Assembly (NCBI GenBank): GCA_023391175.1
Contig: JAEWBL010000600.1
Coordinates: forward strand, 1-8,479
Origin: Pseudomonadota bacterium
GTDB lineage: Bacteria > Pseudomonadota > Alphaproteobacteria > Rhizobiales > Xanthobacteraceae
Length of the DNA stretch: 8,479 nucleotides
Direction of reading: 5' to 3'
Position 1 is the first letter of the stretch, and each line of letters begins with the position of its first letter. A program made the position numbers and the translations under genes. Under the pieces are notes generated by a model. It was given only the letters and a program-made list of their open reading frames with translations, was not told the DNA's origin and made no database searches. Shown here piece by piece: positions 1 to 5,141 of the stretch.

Positions 1-113
1 AGATCGACGCCTGGATGCGTGCGCCGTGGGAGGAGGCGAAGGCACTGCAACGCCCGCTCCCGGCCGGCGCGCTCCAGATTGTGGCGCGGGGTGTCAAGAA
101 TGATGGCGCCTAA
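1..113 (+). CDS. SOS response-associated peptidase (SRAP/YedK-like), C-terminal end only
   Basis: Only the last 36 codons are inside the window (reading frame from base 3, stop TAA at 111-113); the 5' part lies off the left edge. The visible tail, with [12 protein letters not shown] followed by [10 protein letters not shown] and then IVARG, matches my recollection of the C-terminal region of SRAP/DUF159 proteins (YedK, HMCES). Those proteins form a covalent link with abasic sites in single-stranded DNA through an N-terminal cysteine, which is not visible here. The downstream zinc-ribbon gene starts inside this gene (overlap of 14 bases), so the two are probably translationally coupled. SRAP genes occur in both host chromosomes and phages, so this does not by itself mark a phage boundary. 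The family call rests on about 35 residues. Confidence 0.72.
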   Translation, partial: IDAWMRAPWEEAKALQRPLPAGALQIVARGVKNDGA

Positions 114-336
114 GCCGCCACCCCCTCCCCCTATGGACCTCGCCAACATGAGGCAGAACGGGGTCCGCCACGTCATCGCGTTCTGCATCGCCTGCCACCA
201 TTCGGCTGACGTGCTGGCGGACAGGTGGAGTGGCGAGGAGACGATACCAGGTCTGGCGCGGCACTTCAGGTGTTCAGAATGCGGAAGCCGCAAGGTGCAG
301 GTGCGGCCAGCGTGGCATATGCGAGAACCGCGCTGA
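100..336 (+). CDS. Small zinc-ribbon-like protein (CxxC...CxxC), conserved hypothetical
   Basis: Encodes 78 residues. A proline run at residues 5-11 precedes [13 protein letters not shown]. Two CxxC pairs follow (CIAC and CSEC), about 29 residues apart, a spacing consistent with one zinc-binding ribbon. The protein resembles a small family I know from Hyphomicrobiales, beginning MDLGNM..GVRS with paired CxxC motifs and a C-terminal 'ARPNW'-type end (here [11 protein letters not shown]). Its function is unknown to me; nucleic-acid binding is only an inference from the ribbon. The start is uncertain: ATG at 100, ATG at 103 and ATG at 133 (MDLANM) are all in frame, and none has a strong Shine-Dalgarno site. 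I chose 100 because it overlaps the SRAP stop and gives coupling. It converges on the kinase gene with only 9 bases between the two stops. Confidence 0.75.
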   Translation: MMAPKPPPPPPMDLANMRQNGVRHVIAFCIACHHSADVLADRWSGEETIPGLARHFRCSECGSRKVQVRPAWHMREPR

Positions 337-345
337 CCACATCTT

Positions 346-921
346 TCACCGAATGGCCAGGGCGCGCGCCCGCAACCGCTGCTGGCGCATCATATGGTCG
401 AGGGTGGCGAAGAAGCCCGGGCCACGGCAGTTGGTGAGGTCGGCATCCACATCGAGGCCGCCGCGCTCGGAGACGTGGCCGGCGAAGGACGGCGGCGCAT
501 CAATGTCGGCCGGCGCCACAAGCTGGATCACCACCCCGCCCAGCCGGCGCACAGCCTCCACCTCATTGGGGAAGCGCACGTCGTCCACCACCACGCGGGG
601 TTTGCCAGCGGCGGCGTATTCCCAGGCGCGGGTCCACAGGTCGGGCGCGATCATGTCGCGGCCCCATTCGGTGCCGAGCCACTGCATGGCCTGGCGGGGT
701 GTCCGGCCGCCGAGGAGGTCGCAGGGCACTTCCTTGCGGGCGCCGTCCACCTCCTCCTCGGTGCAGCCGAGCGCGCGCATCATGGCCTTGAGCGGCCCGG
801 CGAAGCGGACGCGCTCGAAGCCGTGATTCTGCACCAGATGCTGCGCGGCCGTGGTCTTGCCGGCGCCGGCGCGGCCGGCAAAGCCGATGATGATCTGGCG
901 GCGCGGTGACAGGTCGCTCAT
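346..921 (-). CDS. Deoxynucleoside monophosphate kinase (phage dNMP kinase family)
   Basis: Encodes 191 residues, likely a cytoplasmic P-loop kinase that phosphorylates dNMPs to dNDPs with ATP, feeding phage DNA synthesis. A Walker A motif, GRAGAGKTT, sits at residues 16-24. Other family-like blocks are RFAGPLKAMMRALG at 39-52, RQAMQWLGTEWGRDMI at 76-91, VVVDDVRFPNE at 110-120 (acidic Walker B-like strand plus the typical 'RFxNE') and HVSE at 149-152, where ligands commonly bind. Length fits the phage family (about 180-240 residues). A longer reading frame to 1131 exists, but its first 70 residues are low-complexity Arg/Pro/Gly that simply shadow the upstream gene. ATG at 921 has AAGGAG upstream with about 8 bases spacing and forms an ATGA overlap with the metallophosphoesterase stop, so the pair is coupled. 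Confidence 0.87.
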   Translation of the reverse strand: MSDLSPRRQIIIGFAGRAGAGKTTAAQHLVQNHGFERVRFAGPLKAMMRALGCTEEEVDGARKEVPCDLLGGRTPRQAMQWLGTEWGRDMIAPDLWTRAWEYAAAGKPRVVVDDVRFPNEVEAVRRLGGVVIQLVAPADIDAPPSFAGHVSERGGLDVDADLTNCRGPGFFATLDHMMRQQRLRARALAIR

Positions 922-2201
922 GCCGCCTCTCCTTCCCAGCTCACCCATTCCGCGCCCTCGGCCCGCTCCGGCGGCGCCTCCACCCGCACGTTCCAGCGGC
1001 TGGTGATGCCGCGGCGGGGGTGGACGAACCACAGGGGCTGCGAGGGCTCGGAGGGGATGGCGCGCAGCGCGAGGCGGGCGTATTCGTCGAAGCCCTTGAG
1101 GGCGTTGGCGACGATGGCGCGCGGAAGCCATAGCTCCTGGTGCCAGTGGCCCATGACGAGCACGTCATAGTCGCGCCCGCTTGAGGCCGCCTGCCCGCGC
1201 GTCTTCACCTCGCCGCGCATGATGGGGCCGATGGCGCCGATGATCCCGTCGCCGCCCTTCACGCCCAGCATGTCGCCGTGCATGGCGAGATAGCGCTGGC
1301 CGAAGACGCGGTATCGAACTTCGTTCGACTCCCGGATGTCGAAGCGGATTTCCGGCCGGCCCTCGAAATGACGGGCCAGAAGCTGGTAGATGAACCAATC
1401 GAAATTCTTGTAGACGTAGCGCTTGTATTCCGGCTTCACGGTGTTGCGTCCGTGGTTGCCGGCAGCGCAGGGCACATACACACGGCCAAACGCGGCGATC
1501 ATCTCCTCGAAGGCCCACACCAGAAGATCGCGGGCGCGCAAGGCCGCCGGCATCACCTCCTCGGCGTCAGTCTTGGCGAGTTCGGGGTGAAGCCCGCCCG
1601 ACACGATGTCACCGAGCAGGTTGACGACGATGCCGGGATAGGTGCCCGGCCCATGACGTGTGCAGACGCTGATGATGTTCGCGACGAGCGCACGGATCCG
1701 GCGCTCGGCCGTCGGCAGGTCATAGGCATTGACGCCGTTGGTCTCTTCCCGCGAGACGACCTCGCCAAGGTGCCAGTCGGACCAGGTGCAGACGGGTACC
1801 TCGGCGGTGCGCTCGCCCTTGCGCTTCCTCGCCGGACGGATGAGCCAGTCCGGCGGCGCGGACGGCGCTGCAGCCATGACACCGATGATCTCGCGCACTG
1901 CCTCCTCATCGAGGGCGATGCGGTGCGCCGCCTTGAGTTCACCGCGCAAGCGACGATTCTCGTCTTCGAGCTGCACGATCCGCCGGCTCTCCGGCGAGCC
2001 ACCCAGCCGGAAGGCGGCGGACGGCTGCGGTCCCGGCTCCTTTGCGGCACCCTCCCCTGCCCGGTCGCGGATGCGGCGGACGGTGGAGCGCTCGACGCCG
2101 ATTTCGCGGGCGACCTGAGAGATGTTCGGATTTCGGGCAAGGGCCAAGCGGATGCGCTCCGCCTCGGCCTCGCCGAGGTGGGCGCCGACAGGACGCGGCA
2201 T
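918..2201 (-). CDS. Helix-turn-helix / calcineurin-like metallophosphoesterase fusion protein
   Basis: Encodes 427 residues. Residues 11-47 look like a helix-turn-helix (ISQVAREIGVERSTVRRIRDR at the core). A short coiled-coil stretch follows at about 72-95 and a basic linker at 120-132. Residues 135-405 carry the ordered metal-ligand motifs of a calcineurin-like phosphoesterase: SDWHLGE (D142, H144), LLGD (D198), GNHGR (N249, H250), MHGD (H308) and GHWH (H352, H354). All expected ligands are present, so a two-metal phosphodiesterase or nuclease is probably active; the substrate is unknown. The N-terminal domain suggests DNA targeting. Similar phage proteins with a DNA-binding N terminus occur in rhizobial phages, to my recollection. 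The start at 2201 has AAAGGG upstream with 6 bases spacing, and an in-frame stop lies 9 codons upstream. It overlaps the kinase by 4 bases and follows the lysis cassette after a 59-base gap in which I see nothing. Confidence 0.85.
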   Translation of the reverse strand: MPRPVGAHLGEAEAERIRLALARNPNISQVAREIGVERSTVRRIRDRAGEGAAKEPGPQPSAAFRLGGSPESRRIVQLEDENRRLRGELKAAHRIALDEEAVREIIGVMAAAPSAPPDWLIRPARKRKGERTAEVPVCTWSDWHLGEVVSREETNGVNAYDLPTAERRIRALVANIISVCTRHGPGTYPGIVVNLLGDIVSGGLHPELAKTDAEEVMPAALRARDLLVWAFEEMIAAFGRVYVPCAAGNHGRNTVKPEYKRYVYKNFDWFIYQLLARHFEGRPEIRFDIRESNEVRYRVFGQRYLAMHGDMLGVKGGDGIIGAIGPIMRGEVKTRGQAASSGRDYDVLVMGHWHQELWLPRAIVANALKGFDEYARLALRAIPSEPSQPLWFVHPRRGITSRWNVRVEAPPERAEGAEWVSWEGEAA

Positions 2202-2260
2202 GAGGAACCCTTTGGGATGCGCTTGTCGTCAGGCGCGCGGCGCGGCCTGCTCAAGCTGGG

Positions 2261-2659
2261 TCAGGGGCGCGGCAAAAGGCGGGAGAGGAGCGACACGAGG
2301 TCGGACCAGAAGTGGTTCAGCAGATACCCGAGCCCGGCGAGCAGCAGCCCGGCGGCCGAGCCGGCGAGGGCCACCACGGCGCCGACGCGGGCGCGGAAGA
2401 GCTTGGACTCCGCCGCTTCCTTCTCCAGCGCCGTGAGGCGAACGGGCAATGGAACCCCGTCCGGCTCCAACTTGCCGAGGCGATCGGACAAGGCGTCGAG
2501 CTTCGCGAGCATCAACCGGCGATCGTCGCTGGCCGCGTGGCGGTCCTCGCGCATGGTCTCATCCATGCGCTCCAGATGGGCGCCCTGCGCCGCCTGCGTA
2601 GCAGCGAGTTCGCCCAGCTGGCGGTGTACCTCGGTCGTCATGGAAGGAGCGCGCGGCAT
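2261..2659 (-). CDS. Coiled-coil protein with one C-terminal membrane helix, holin-like (possibly DUF1515-type)
   Basis: Encodes 132 residues. Residues 8-64 are highly charged and helical with heptad-like spacing, beginning TTEVHRQLGELAA, which fits a coiled coil. Residues 91-114 are a clear transmembrane segment rich in Ala, Leu and Val. The C terminus (117-132) is a short amphipathic, basic-ended helix. This layout (soluble coiled coil, then one membrane helix near the C terminus) resembles XhlA-type or class III holin-associated proteins. The N-terminal part also recalls DUF1515 of rhizobial phages, but I cannot confirm this. Position directly after the o-spanin supports a lysis role. The start ATG at 2659 shares one base with the o-spanin stop (TGATG) and has AAGG about 10 bases upstream. 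A second ATG at 2641 has no ribosome-binding site. Confidence 0.75.
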   Translation of the reverse strand: MPRAPSMTTEVHRQLGELAATQAAQGAHLERMDETMREDRHAASDDRRLMLAKLDALSDRLGKLEPDGVPLPVRLTALEKEAAESKLFRARVGAVVALAGSAAGLLLAGLGYLLNHFWSDLVSLLSRLLPRP

Positions 2660-2967
2660 CAGTGCCGCGCCTTCTTCACCGCCGCCTTAGCCTTCGCCTG
2701 CCCGCTCGGGTTCGGTGCCACGATGTGGCATTCGCGCTCGAGGTTCTCATTGTGGGCGGTGATCCGCGCAAGCTGGTCATCCGACATCTGCTTGACCTGC
2801 GCGTCGGTAAGGAAGATCGGCTCGCGCCCGCGGCAGTCTACGTCCGGCGCGGTGCCGCTACCCGTCGTCACGCACCCAGCGACGAGCACGGCGGCGGAGC
2901 TCATCGTCAGGAAGGTGGCGCACTTCTTCAATCGTGCGCTCGCGCGCGACAGCCCGGCGGACGGCAT
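2659..2967 (-). CDS. o-spanin (Rz1-like outer-membrane lipoprotein)
   Basis: Encodes 102 residues. A lipoprotein signal is visible: basic n-region (R8, R12, K14, K15), hydrophobic region to residue 30, and lipobox LVAGC with the lipidated cysteine at 32. The mature part is about 71 residues, contains C45 and C80, and carries REPIF...LARITAHNENLEREC, matching a recurrent Rz1-like pattern ('PI...D....I.AHN....C'). Rz1 proteins sit in the outer membrane and pair with an i-spanin to fuse the two membranes during lysis. The gene begins inside the preceding i-spanin-like gene in another frame and overlaps it by 110 bases, a typical Rz/Rz1 arrangement. ATG at 2967 has AGGGAG with 7 bases spacing. 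A longer reading to 3123 is low-complexity shadow, and the internal ATG at 2904 would lack a basic n-region. Confidence 0.85.
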   Translation of the reverse strand: MPSAGLSRASARLKKCATFLTMSSAAVLVAGCVTTGSGTAPDVDCRGREPIFLTDAQVKQMSDDQLARITAHNENLERECHIVAPNPSGQAKAKAAVKKARH

Positions 2968-3256
2968 CGGCTTTCTCCCTGGCGGCCTGACGGGCGGCGC
3001 CGTGGCGCTCCCCGAGGTAATAGAGGACGTAGGCGGCAACGCCCGCCGCCTCGGCGAGCGCGGCCCGGAGGCCGAAGCGCGCCCAGATGAAGACGAACCC
3101 GCCGGCGCCGGCGGCAAGCACAAGGGCCAGCCACCAGTCGCCGCCGAGAAACCTGGTTGCGATGAAGGAGACCGCCGCCGCGCCGGCCGGGATGGCCCAG
3201 CCGGTGGCCAGCGCCCAGGCCCAAGGCCCGGCGAAGACAGCGAGGATGGTGCTCAT
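2858..3256 (-). CDS. Multi-pass membrane protein with i-spanin-like tail (candidate holin/i-spanin)
   Basis: Encodes 132 residues. Three hydrophobic stretches are seen at about 12-34, 41-59 and 65-81. They are followed by a strongly charged, Arg/Ala/Glu-rich helical tail (82-132) ending in a pattern like LPDDELRRRARRWVRD. That ending recalls i-spanins of alphaproteobacterial phages, and the out-of-frame overlap with the Rz1-like gene supports the role. Classical Rz has one N-terminal helix; three helices would still put the tail in the periplasm if the N terminus is cytoplasmic. The positive-inside rule alone would favour the opposite orientation, so topology is unresolved. The extra helices could provide a holin function. 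ATG at 3256 overlaps the lysozyme stop as ATGA, implying coupling. A longer reading to 3700 shadows the lysozyme gene. Confidence 0.78.
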   Translation of the reverse strand: MSTILAVFAGPWAWALATGWAIPAGAAAVSFIATRFLGGDWWLALVLAAGAGGFVFIWARFGLRAALAEAAGVAAYVLYYLGERHGAARQAAREKADAVRRAVARERTIEEVRHLPDDELRRRARRWVRDDG

Positions 3257-4440
3257 GCCGGCCCCGCATCGCGACCGCTGCGCACATTGTCGACAGCAGC
3301 GCTTTCCGCCTTGTTGGCGGTGAAGTAGATGGCGGCGGCGACCGCCACGAGAGCGGCCAGCCACACCTTGTCCGGCACGTCGGAAAGCAGGCTCTTGGCC
3401 GTCGCGATGTAGCCGCTTGCGGTGTCGGTCTGCTGGGCGACCCCCAATGCAAGAGCAGGAACGCCGAAGATCTTCGCCCAGAGCTTCGTCCACCACGCCG
3501 ACTTGGCGACGCCATCGCCGGCCTTGCGGAGATCCGCCGGGGTGGTGGCGGCGCGCTCGGCCCCTACCTGTGCCTGCGGCGCGGTCGCGAGCGCCGCGAT
3601 GGTGGTCTTGTCCACCCAGGCGCGGTCGACGGTGACCGTCATGGGGAGGGCGGCGGCAGACTGGAAGGCCGCCAGCGCGCCCACGGTGTCCTTGCCCCAC
3701 TTGCCGTCGATCCGACCGACCCGATGGTAGCCCTTGGACCGCAACAGGGTCTGGATGGCCGCGATCTCAGCTTCGGAAAGGCCGTCGTCGGGGTCGATCT
3801 CCTCGGCAGAAAGCACGCTGTCGTCGTCGGCGTGCTGCACCACCTCGGCCTCGTCGACGAAGCGCACGCTGTCGTCGAGTTCCATCAGCCGCTTGACGAT
3901 GGCGACCACGCCCAGCTGCTTGTCCCAGACCGAGCGGTCGAAGACGCCGTCGTCGACGAACTTGCCGCCGCGATACAGGTTGGTTCCAGCATAGAGATAG
4001 GCGCTGGGCAGGCCGCGCATGCGGTAGCCGAAGCCGTTGAACCGTTCCGACTGGAACTGGAACATCGCCGCGGTCCACACCGGCGAGCCGGGGTTCAGGC
4101 CCTTGATGAGCAGCGCGTCGTTGGCCGCCTCGGGCCAGCTGTCAAACGGCCCGCGGCCCGCCGGCACCAGCTTCGTCTTGCGGCCGGTGCCGATGATCTT
4201 CTCGCCGTTGTGGAGCACGCCATCGAAGTCGCAAGTGCTCTCGCGCCAGTGCCAGACACCGACCACCCACCAGGGCACGCCCCGCGGCGTTCCGGCCGCG
4301 ATGTACTGCGCCTTGCCAGCGAGGATGAGCTTGGCGGCAGCGTTCACGCGGCCCGCGGCCTGCGGATTGATCTGCACGTCGGCCCAGCTCTGGGCATACT
4401 CATCGTGCAGGTCCTCGAAACGATAGACCTTGCTTGCCAT
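3253..4440 (-). CDS. Endolysin: lysozyme-like domain, peptidoglycan-binding domain and C-terminal membrane segment
   Basis: Encodes 395 residues. Residues about 25-190 look like a lysozyme-type muramidase domain known from rhizobial and cyanobacterial proteins: VWHWRES at 62-68 with E67 the likely catalytic acid, then VLHNGE, LVPAGRGPFDSWPEAANDAL at 91-110, ERFNGFGYR at 132-140, LPSAYLYAGTN at 144-154 and GGKFVDDG. Residues 222-286 fit a PG_binding_1 domain (AAIQTLLRSKGY, IDGKWGKDTVGALAAFQ). A hydrophobic segment at 359-376 looks like a membrane helix, with a weaker one at 324-336, so the enzyme may be membrane-tethered. No N-terminal signal peptide is seen. The start at 4440 is chosen because GAGAGG lies 6 bases upstream; a longer frame to 4557 would run through the terminator hairpin. 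First gene of the lysis cassette; its stop overlaps the next gene by 4 bases. Confidence 0.83.
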   Translation of the reverse strand: MASKVYRFEDLHDEYAQSWADVQINPQAAGRVNAAAKLILAGKAQYIAAGTPRGVPWWVVGVWHWRESTCDFDGVLHNGEKIIGTGRKTKLVPAGRGPFDSWPEAANDALLIKGLNPGSPVWTAAMFQFQSERFNGFGYRMRGLPSAYLYAGTNLYRGGKFVDDGVFDRSVWDKQLGVVAIVKRLMELDDSVRFVDEAEVVQHADDDSVLSAEEIDPDDGLSEAEIAAIQTLLRSKGYHRVGRIDGKWGKDTVGALAAFQSAAALPMTVTVDRAWVDKTTIAALATAPQAQVGAERAATTPADLRKAGDGVAKSAWWTKLWAKIFGVPALALGVAQQTDTASGYIATAKSLLSDVPDKVWLAALVAVAAAIYFTANKAESAAVDNVRSGRDAGPA

Positions 4441-4460
4441 GGGGCACCTCTCGGTTGCTG

Positions 4461-4488
4461 GAAAAGAAAAGGCCGCCCGAAGGCGGCC
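4461..4488 (-). terminator. Intrinsic terminator upstream of the lysozyme gene
   Basis: On the minus strand a perfect 7-base-pair stem, GGCCGCC/GGCGGCC, closes a TTCG loop (C-UUCG-G tetraloop context). It is followed directly by TTTTCTTTTC at 4470-4461. This is a textbook rho-independent terminator for transcription coming from the tail genes. On the plus strand the hairpin is preceded by A-rich sequence and not followed by T, so it is not bidirectional. The U-tract ends only 20 bases before the lysozyme start codon, leaving little room for a promoter between them, so it may act as an attenuator controlled by antitermination. Confidence 0.85.
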
Positions 4489-4538
4489 GTGGTAAATGGG
4501 TGTGTCCACCTCAAGCCCGAACACTTGGGCGCACGGAG

Positions 4539-4568
4539 CCGGGCGGTTTGCCCCCAAAGGTCGCCCGG
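4539..4568. repeat. Inverted repeat, hairpin 1 of the GCCGGGCG series
   Basis: CCGGGCG at 4539-4545 pairs perfectly with CGCCCGG at 4562-4568 across a 16-base loop. The left arm belongs to GGAGCCGGGCGGTT (4535-4548), repeated exactly at 5141-5154. It lies about 80 bases upstream of the first micropeptide start. No U-tract follows on either strand, so it is not an obvious terminator. Confidence 0.5.
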
Positions 4569-4648
4569 ATTACCCGTTTCCGAAGACGCCTCTTTGGGAA
4601 CCCGCTCGCGTTGCTTGACGTTCACCCGATCGTGAGGAGGGTGGAGCA

Positions 4649-4726
4649 ATGTCGGGTTTTTTCGAGTTCGTTCTAGCCGCACTGTTGCTGGCTATGGTTT
4701 TGTCGGCCGTGGCGAGCCGCAGCTAG
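4649..4726 (+). CDS. Micropeptide 1: 25-residue single-pass membrane peptide
   Basis: Encodes 25 residues, too short for routine gene calling. The Shine-Dalgarno site GAGGAGG (4634-4640) has 8-base spacing and is among the strongest in the window. After a short N terminus (MSGFFE), residues 7-22 are uninterrupted hydrophobic (Phe, Val, Leu, Ala, Met), and the end is SRS with one positive charge. This fits a single membrane helix with a short tail. It reads on the plus strand, opposite to the flanking tail and lysis genes. I do not recognise a family. Possible roles are a type I toxin-like peptide, an antiholin or superinfection peptide, or a small regulatory subunit; none is shown. A weak stem CACCC/GGGTG (4623-4627 with 4639-4643) partly covers the ribosome-binding site. 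Translation is inferred, not proven. Confidence 0.5.
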   Translation: MSGFFEFVLAALLLAMVLSAVASRS

Positions 4727-4730
4727 GTTT

Positions 4731-4765
4731 TCGCGATAATCTCAGTCGCGACCCCATTCTCGCGA
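4731..4765. promoter_or_regulatory. Three clustered TCGCGA palindromes, possible operator
   Basis: The 6-base palindrome TCGCGA occurs at 4731-4736, 4746-4751 and 4760-4765, with start-to-start spacing of 15 and 14 bases. It begins just after the stop of micropeptide 1 and ends immediately before a weak promoter-like pair. Elsewhere in the window I noticed only scattered single copies (for example near 3268, 3586 and 6320). Regular clustered palindromes suggest a regulator binding site, but with such a short motif in GC-rich DNA chance cannot be excluded. Confidence 0.3.
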
Positions 4766-4767
4766 TC

Positions 4768-4797
4768 TTGCCGTTCTGCTTTAGGTTGCGCTAGCGT
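4768..4797 (+). promoter_or_regulatory. Weak promoter-like pair upstream of micropeptide 2
   Basis: TTGCCG (4768-4773) and TAGCGT (4792-4797) are separated by 18 bases. The -35-like box fits 4 of 6 consensus positions and the -10-like box only 3 of 6. It is listed because it sits just downstream of the TCGCGA cluster and upstream of the structured stem and second micropeptide, which would give a leader of about 175 bases. Weak evidence on its own. Confidence 0.2.
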
Positions 4798-4827
4798 GCC
4801 GCGCCTACCACGGCCCAAGTTTCACAC

Positions 4828-4902
4828 GGGGTAGGTGGCCGGGCGGCGGACCTGACACTGCCGTCCGGCTTTCCTCCGCCTGCGCCCGGCTCCCGCTACC
4901 CC
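4828..4902. ncRNA. Large imperfect stem, candidate structured RNA
   Basis: Three nested paired blocks line up in order: GGGGTAG (4828-4834) with CTACCCC (4896-4902), GCCGGGCG (4838-4845) with CGCCCGGC (4883-4890), and GCGGA (4846-4850) with TCCGC (4875-4879). Together they give 20 perfect pairs, with a 3/5-base internal loop, a 3-base bulge and a 24-base terminal loop. No U-tract follows on either strand. It could be part of the plus-strand leader of micropeptide 2 or of a minus-strand transcript running toward the lysis genes. No known RNA family is recognised. GC-rich sequence makes chance stems common, but three collinear blocks are unusual. Confidence 0.42.
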
Positions 4903-4937
4903 AATTGGGTGGTGACGCTCCCATCGCGTTGCGGCAC

Positions 4938-4960
4938 GATGCTCGAATTCGTTGAGCATC
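4938..4960 (+). promoter_or_regulatory. Hairpin just upstream of the micropeptide 2 ribosome-binding site
   Basis: GATGCTC (4938-4944) pairs with GAGCATC (4954-4960), 7 perfect pairs around GAATTCGTT, extendable by a G-T and an A-T pair. TTTGT follows, then the Shine-Dalgarno site at 4966-4970. It could be a leader element or a weak terminator; the U-tract is too short to call a terminator. Confidence 0.4.
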
Positions 4961-4975
4961 TTTGTGGGAGCAACC

Positions 4976-5047
4976 ATGCGGATGGACTGGATTGCGATCG
5001 GCTGCGCCGCTTTTGTTTTCGCCACTCTGTGGCTGGTGCTGCAGTGA
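4976..5047 (+). CDS. Micropeptide 2: 23-residue single-pass membrane peptide
   Basis: Encodes 23 residues. The Shine-Dalgarno site GGGAG (4966-4970) is 5 bases from the ATG. After MRMD, residues 5-22 form a continuous hydrophobic segment with aromatic ends (W5, W19, F13, F15), and the peptide stops one residue later (Q23). The arginine at position 2 suggests a cytoplasmic N terminus. An alternative in-frame ATG at 4982 is too close to the Shine-Dalgarno-to-ATG window to be preferred. Like micropeptide 1 it is on the plus strand, preceded by a GCCGGGCG-core hairpin. There is little direct sequence identity between the two peptides. No family recognised; expression unproven. Confidence 0.47.
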   Translation: MRMDWIAIGCAAFVFATLWLVLQ

Positions 5048-5141
5048 CTGTCGCGGCAAGCAAATGAGTAGTTCCCAAGCCCAATTGAAGTCAGCTGTGC
5101 TATATGCGGCGCGTCCGCTCTAGGATGAGCTTAGACGGATG

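Noticed and set aside
922..1131. 70-residue N-terminal extension of the dNMP kinase
   Set aside because: Low-complexity Arg/Pro/Gly sequence read out of frame through the metallophosphoesterase gene; the Shine-Dalgarno site and ATGA overlap support the start at 921.
1278..2690. Long open frame of 470 codons on the plus strand
   Set aside because: It lies antisense to the metallophosphoesterase and coiled-coil genes, whose motifs and start sites are clear. Long antisense frames are expected in GC-rich DNA, and the translation has no recognisable domain.
3724..4635. Plus-strand 303-codon frame opposite the lysozyme gene
   Set aside because: Antisense shadow of a gene with clear lysozyme and peptidoglycan-binding motifs; no ribosome-binding site and no domain seen.
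4805..5084. Minus-strand frames of 60-85 codons in the gene-poor interval
   Set aside because: No Shine-Dalgarno site, low-complexity translation, and overlap with the structured stem and micropeptide 2.
5085..5106. Plus-strand TTGAAG ... TGC-TATATG promoter-like sequence
   Set aside because: The two boxes are only 10 bases apart. Read as an extended -10 alone it leads into antisense of the SGNH gene with no supported gene, so I do not call it.
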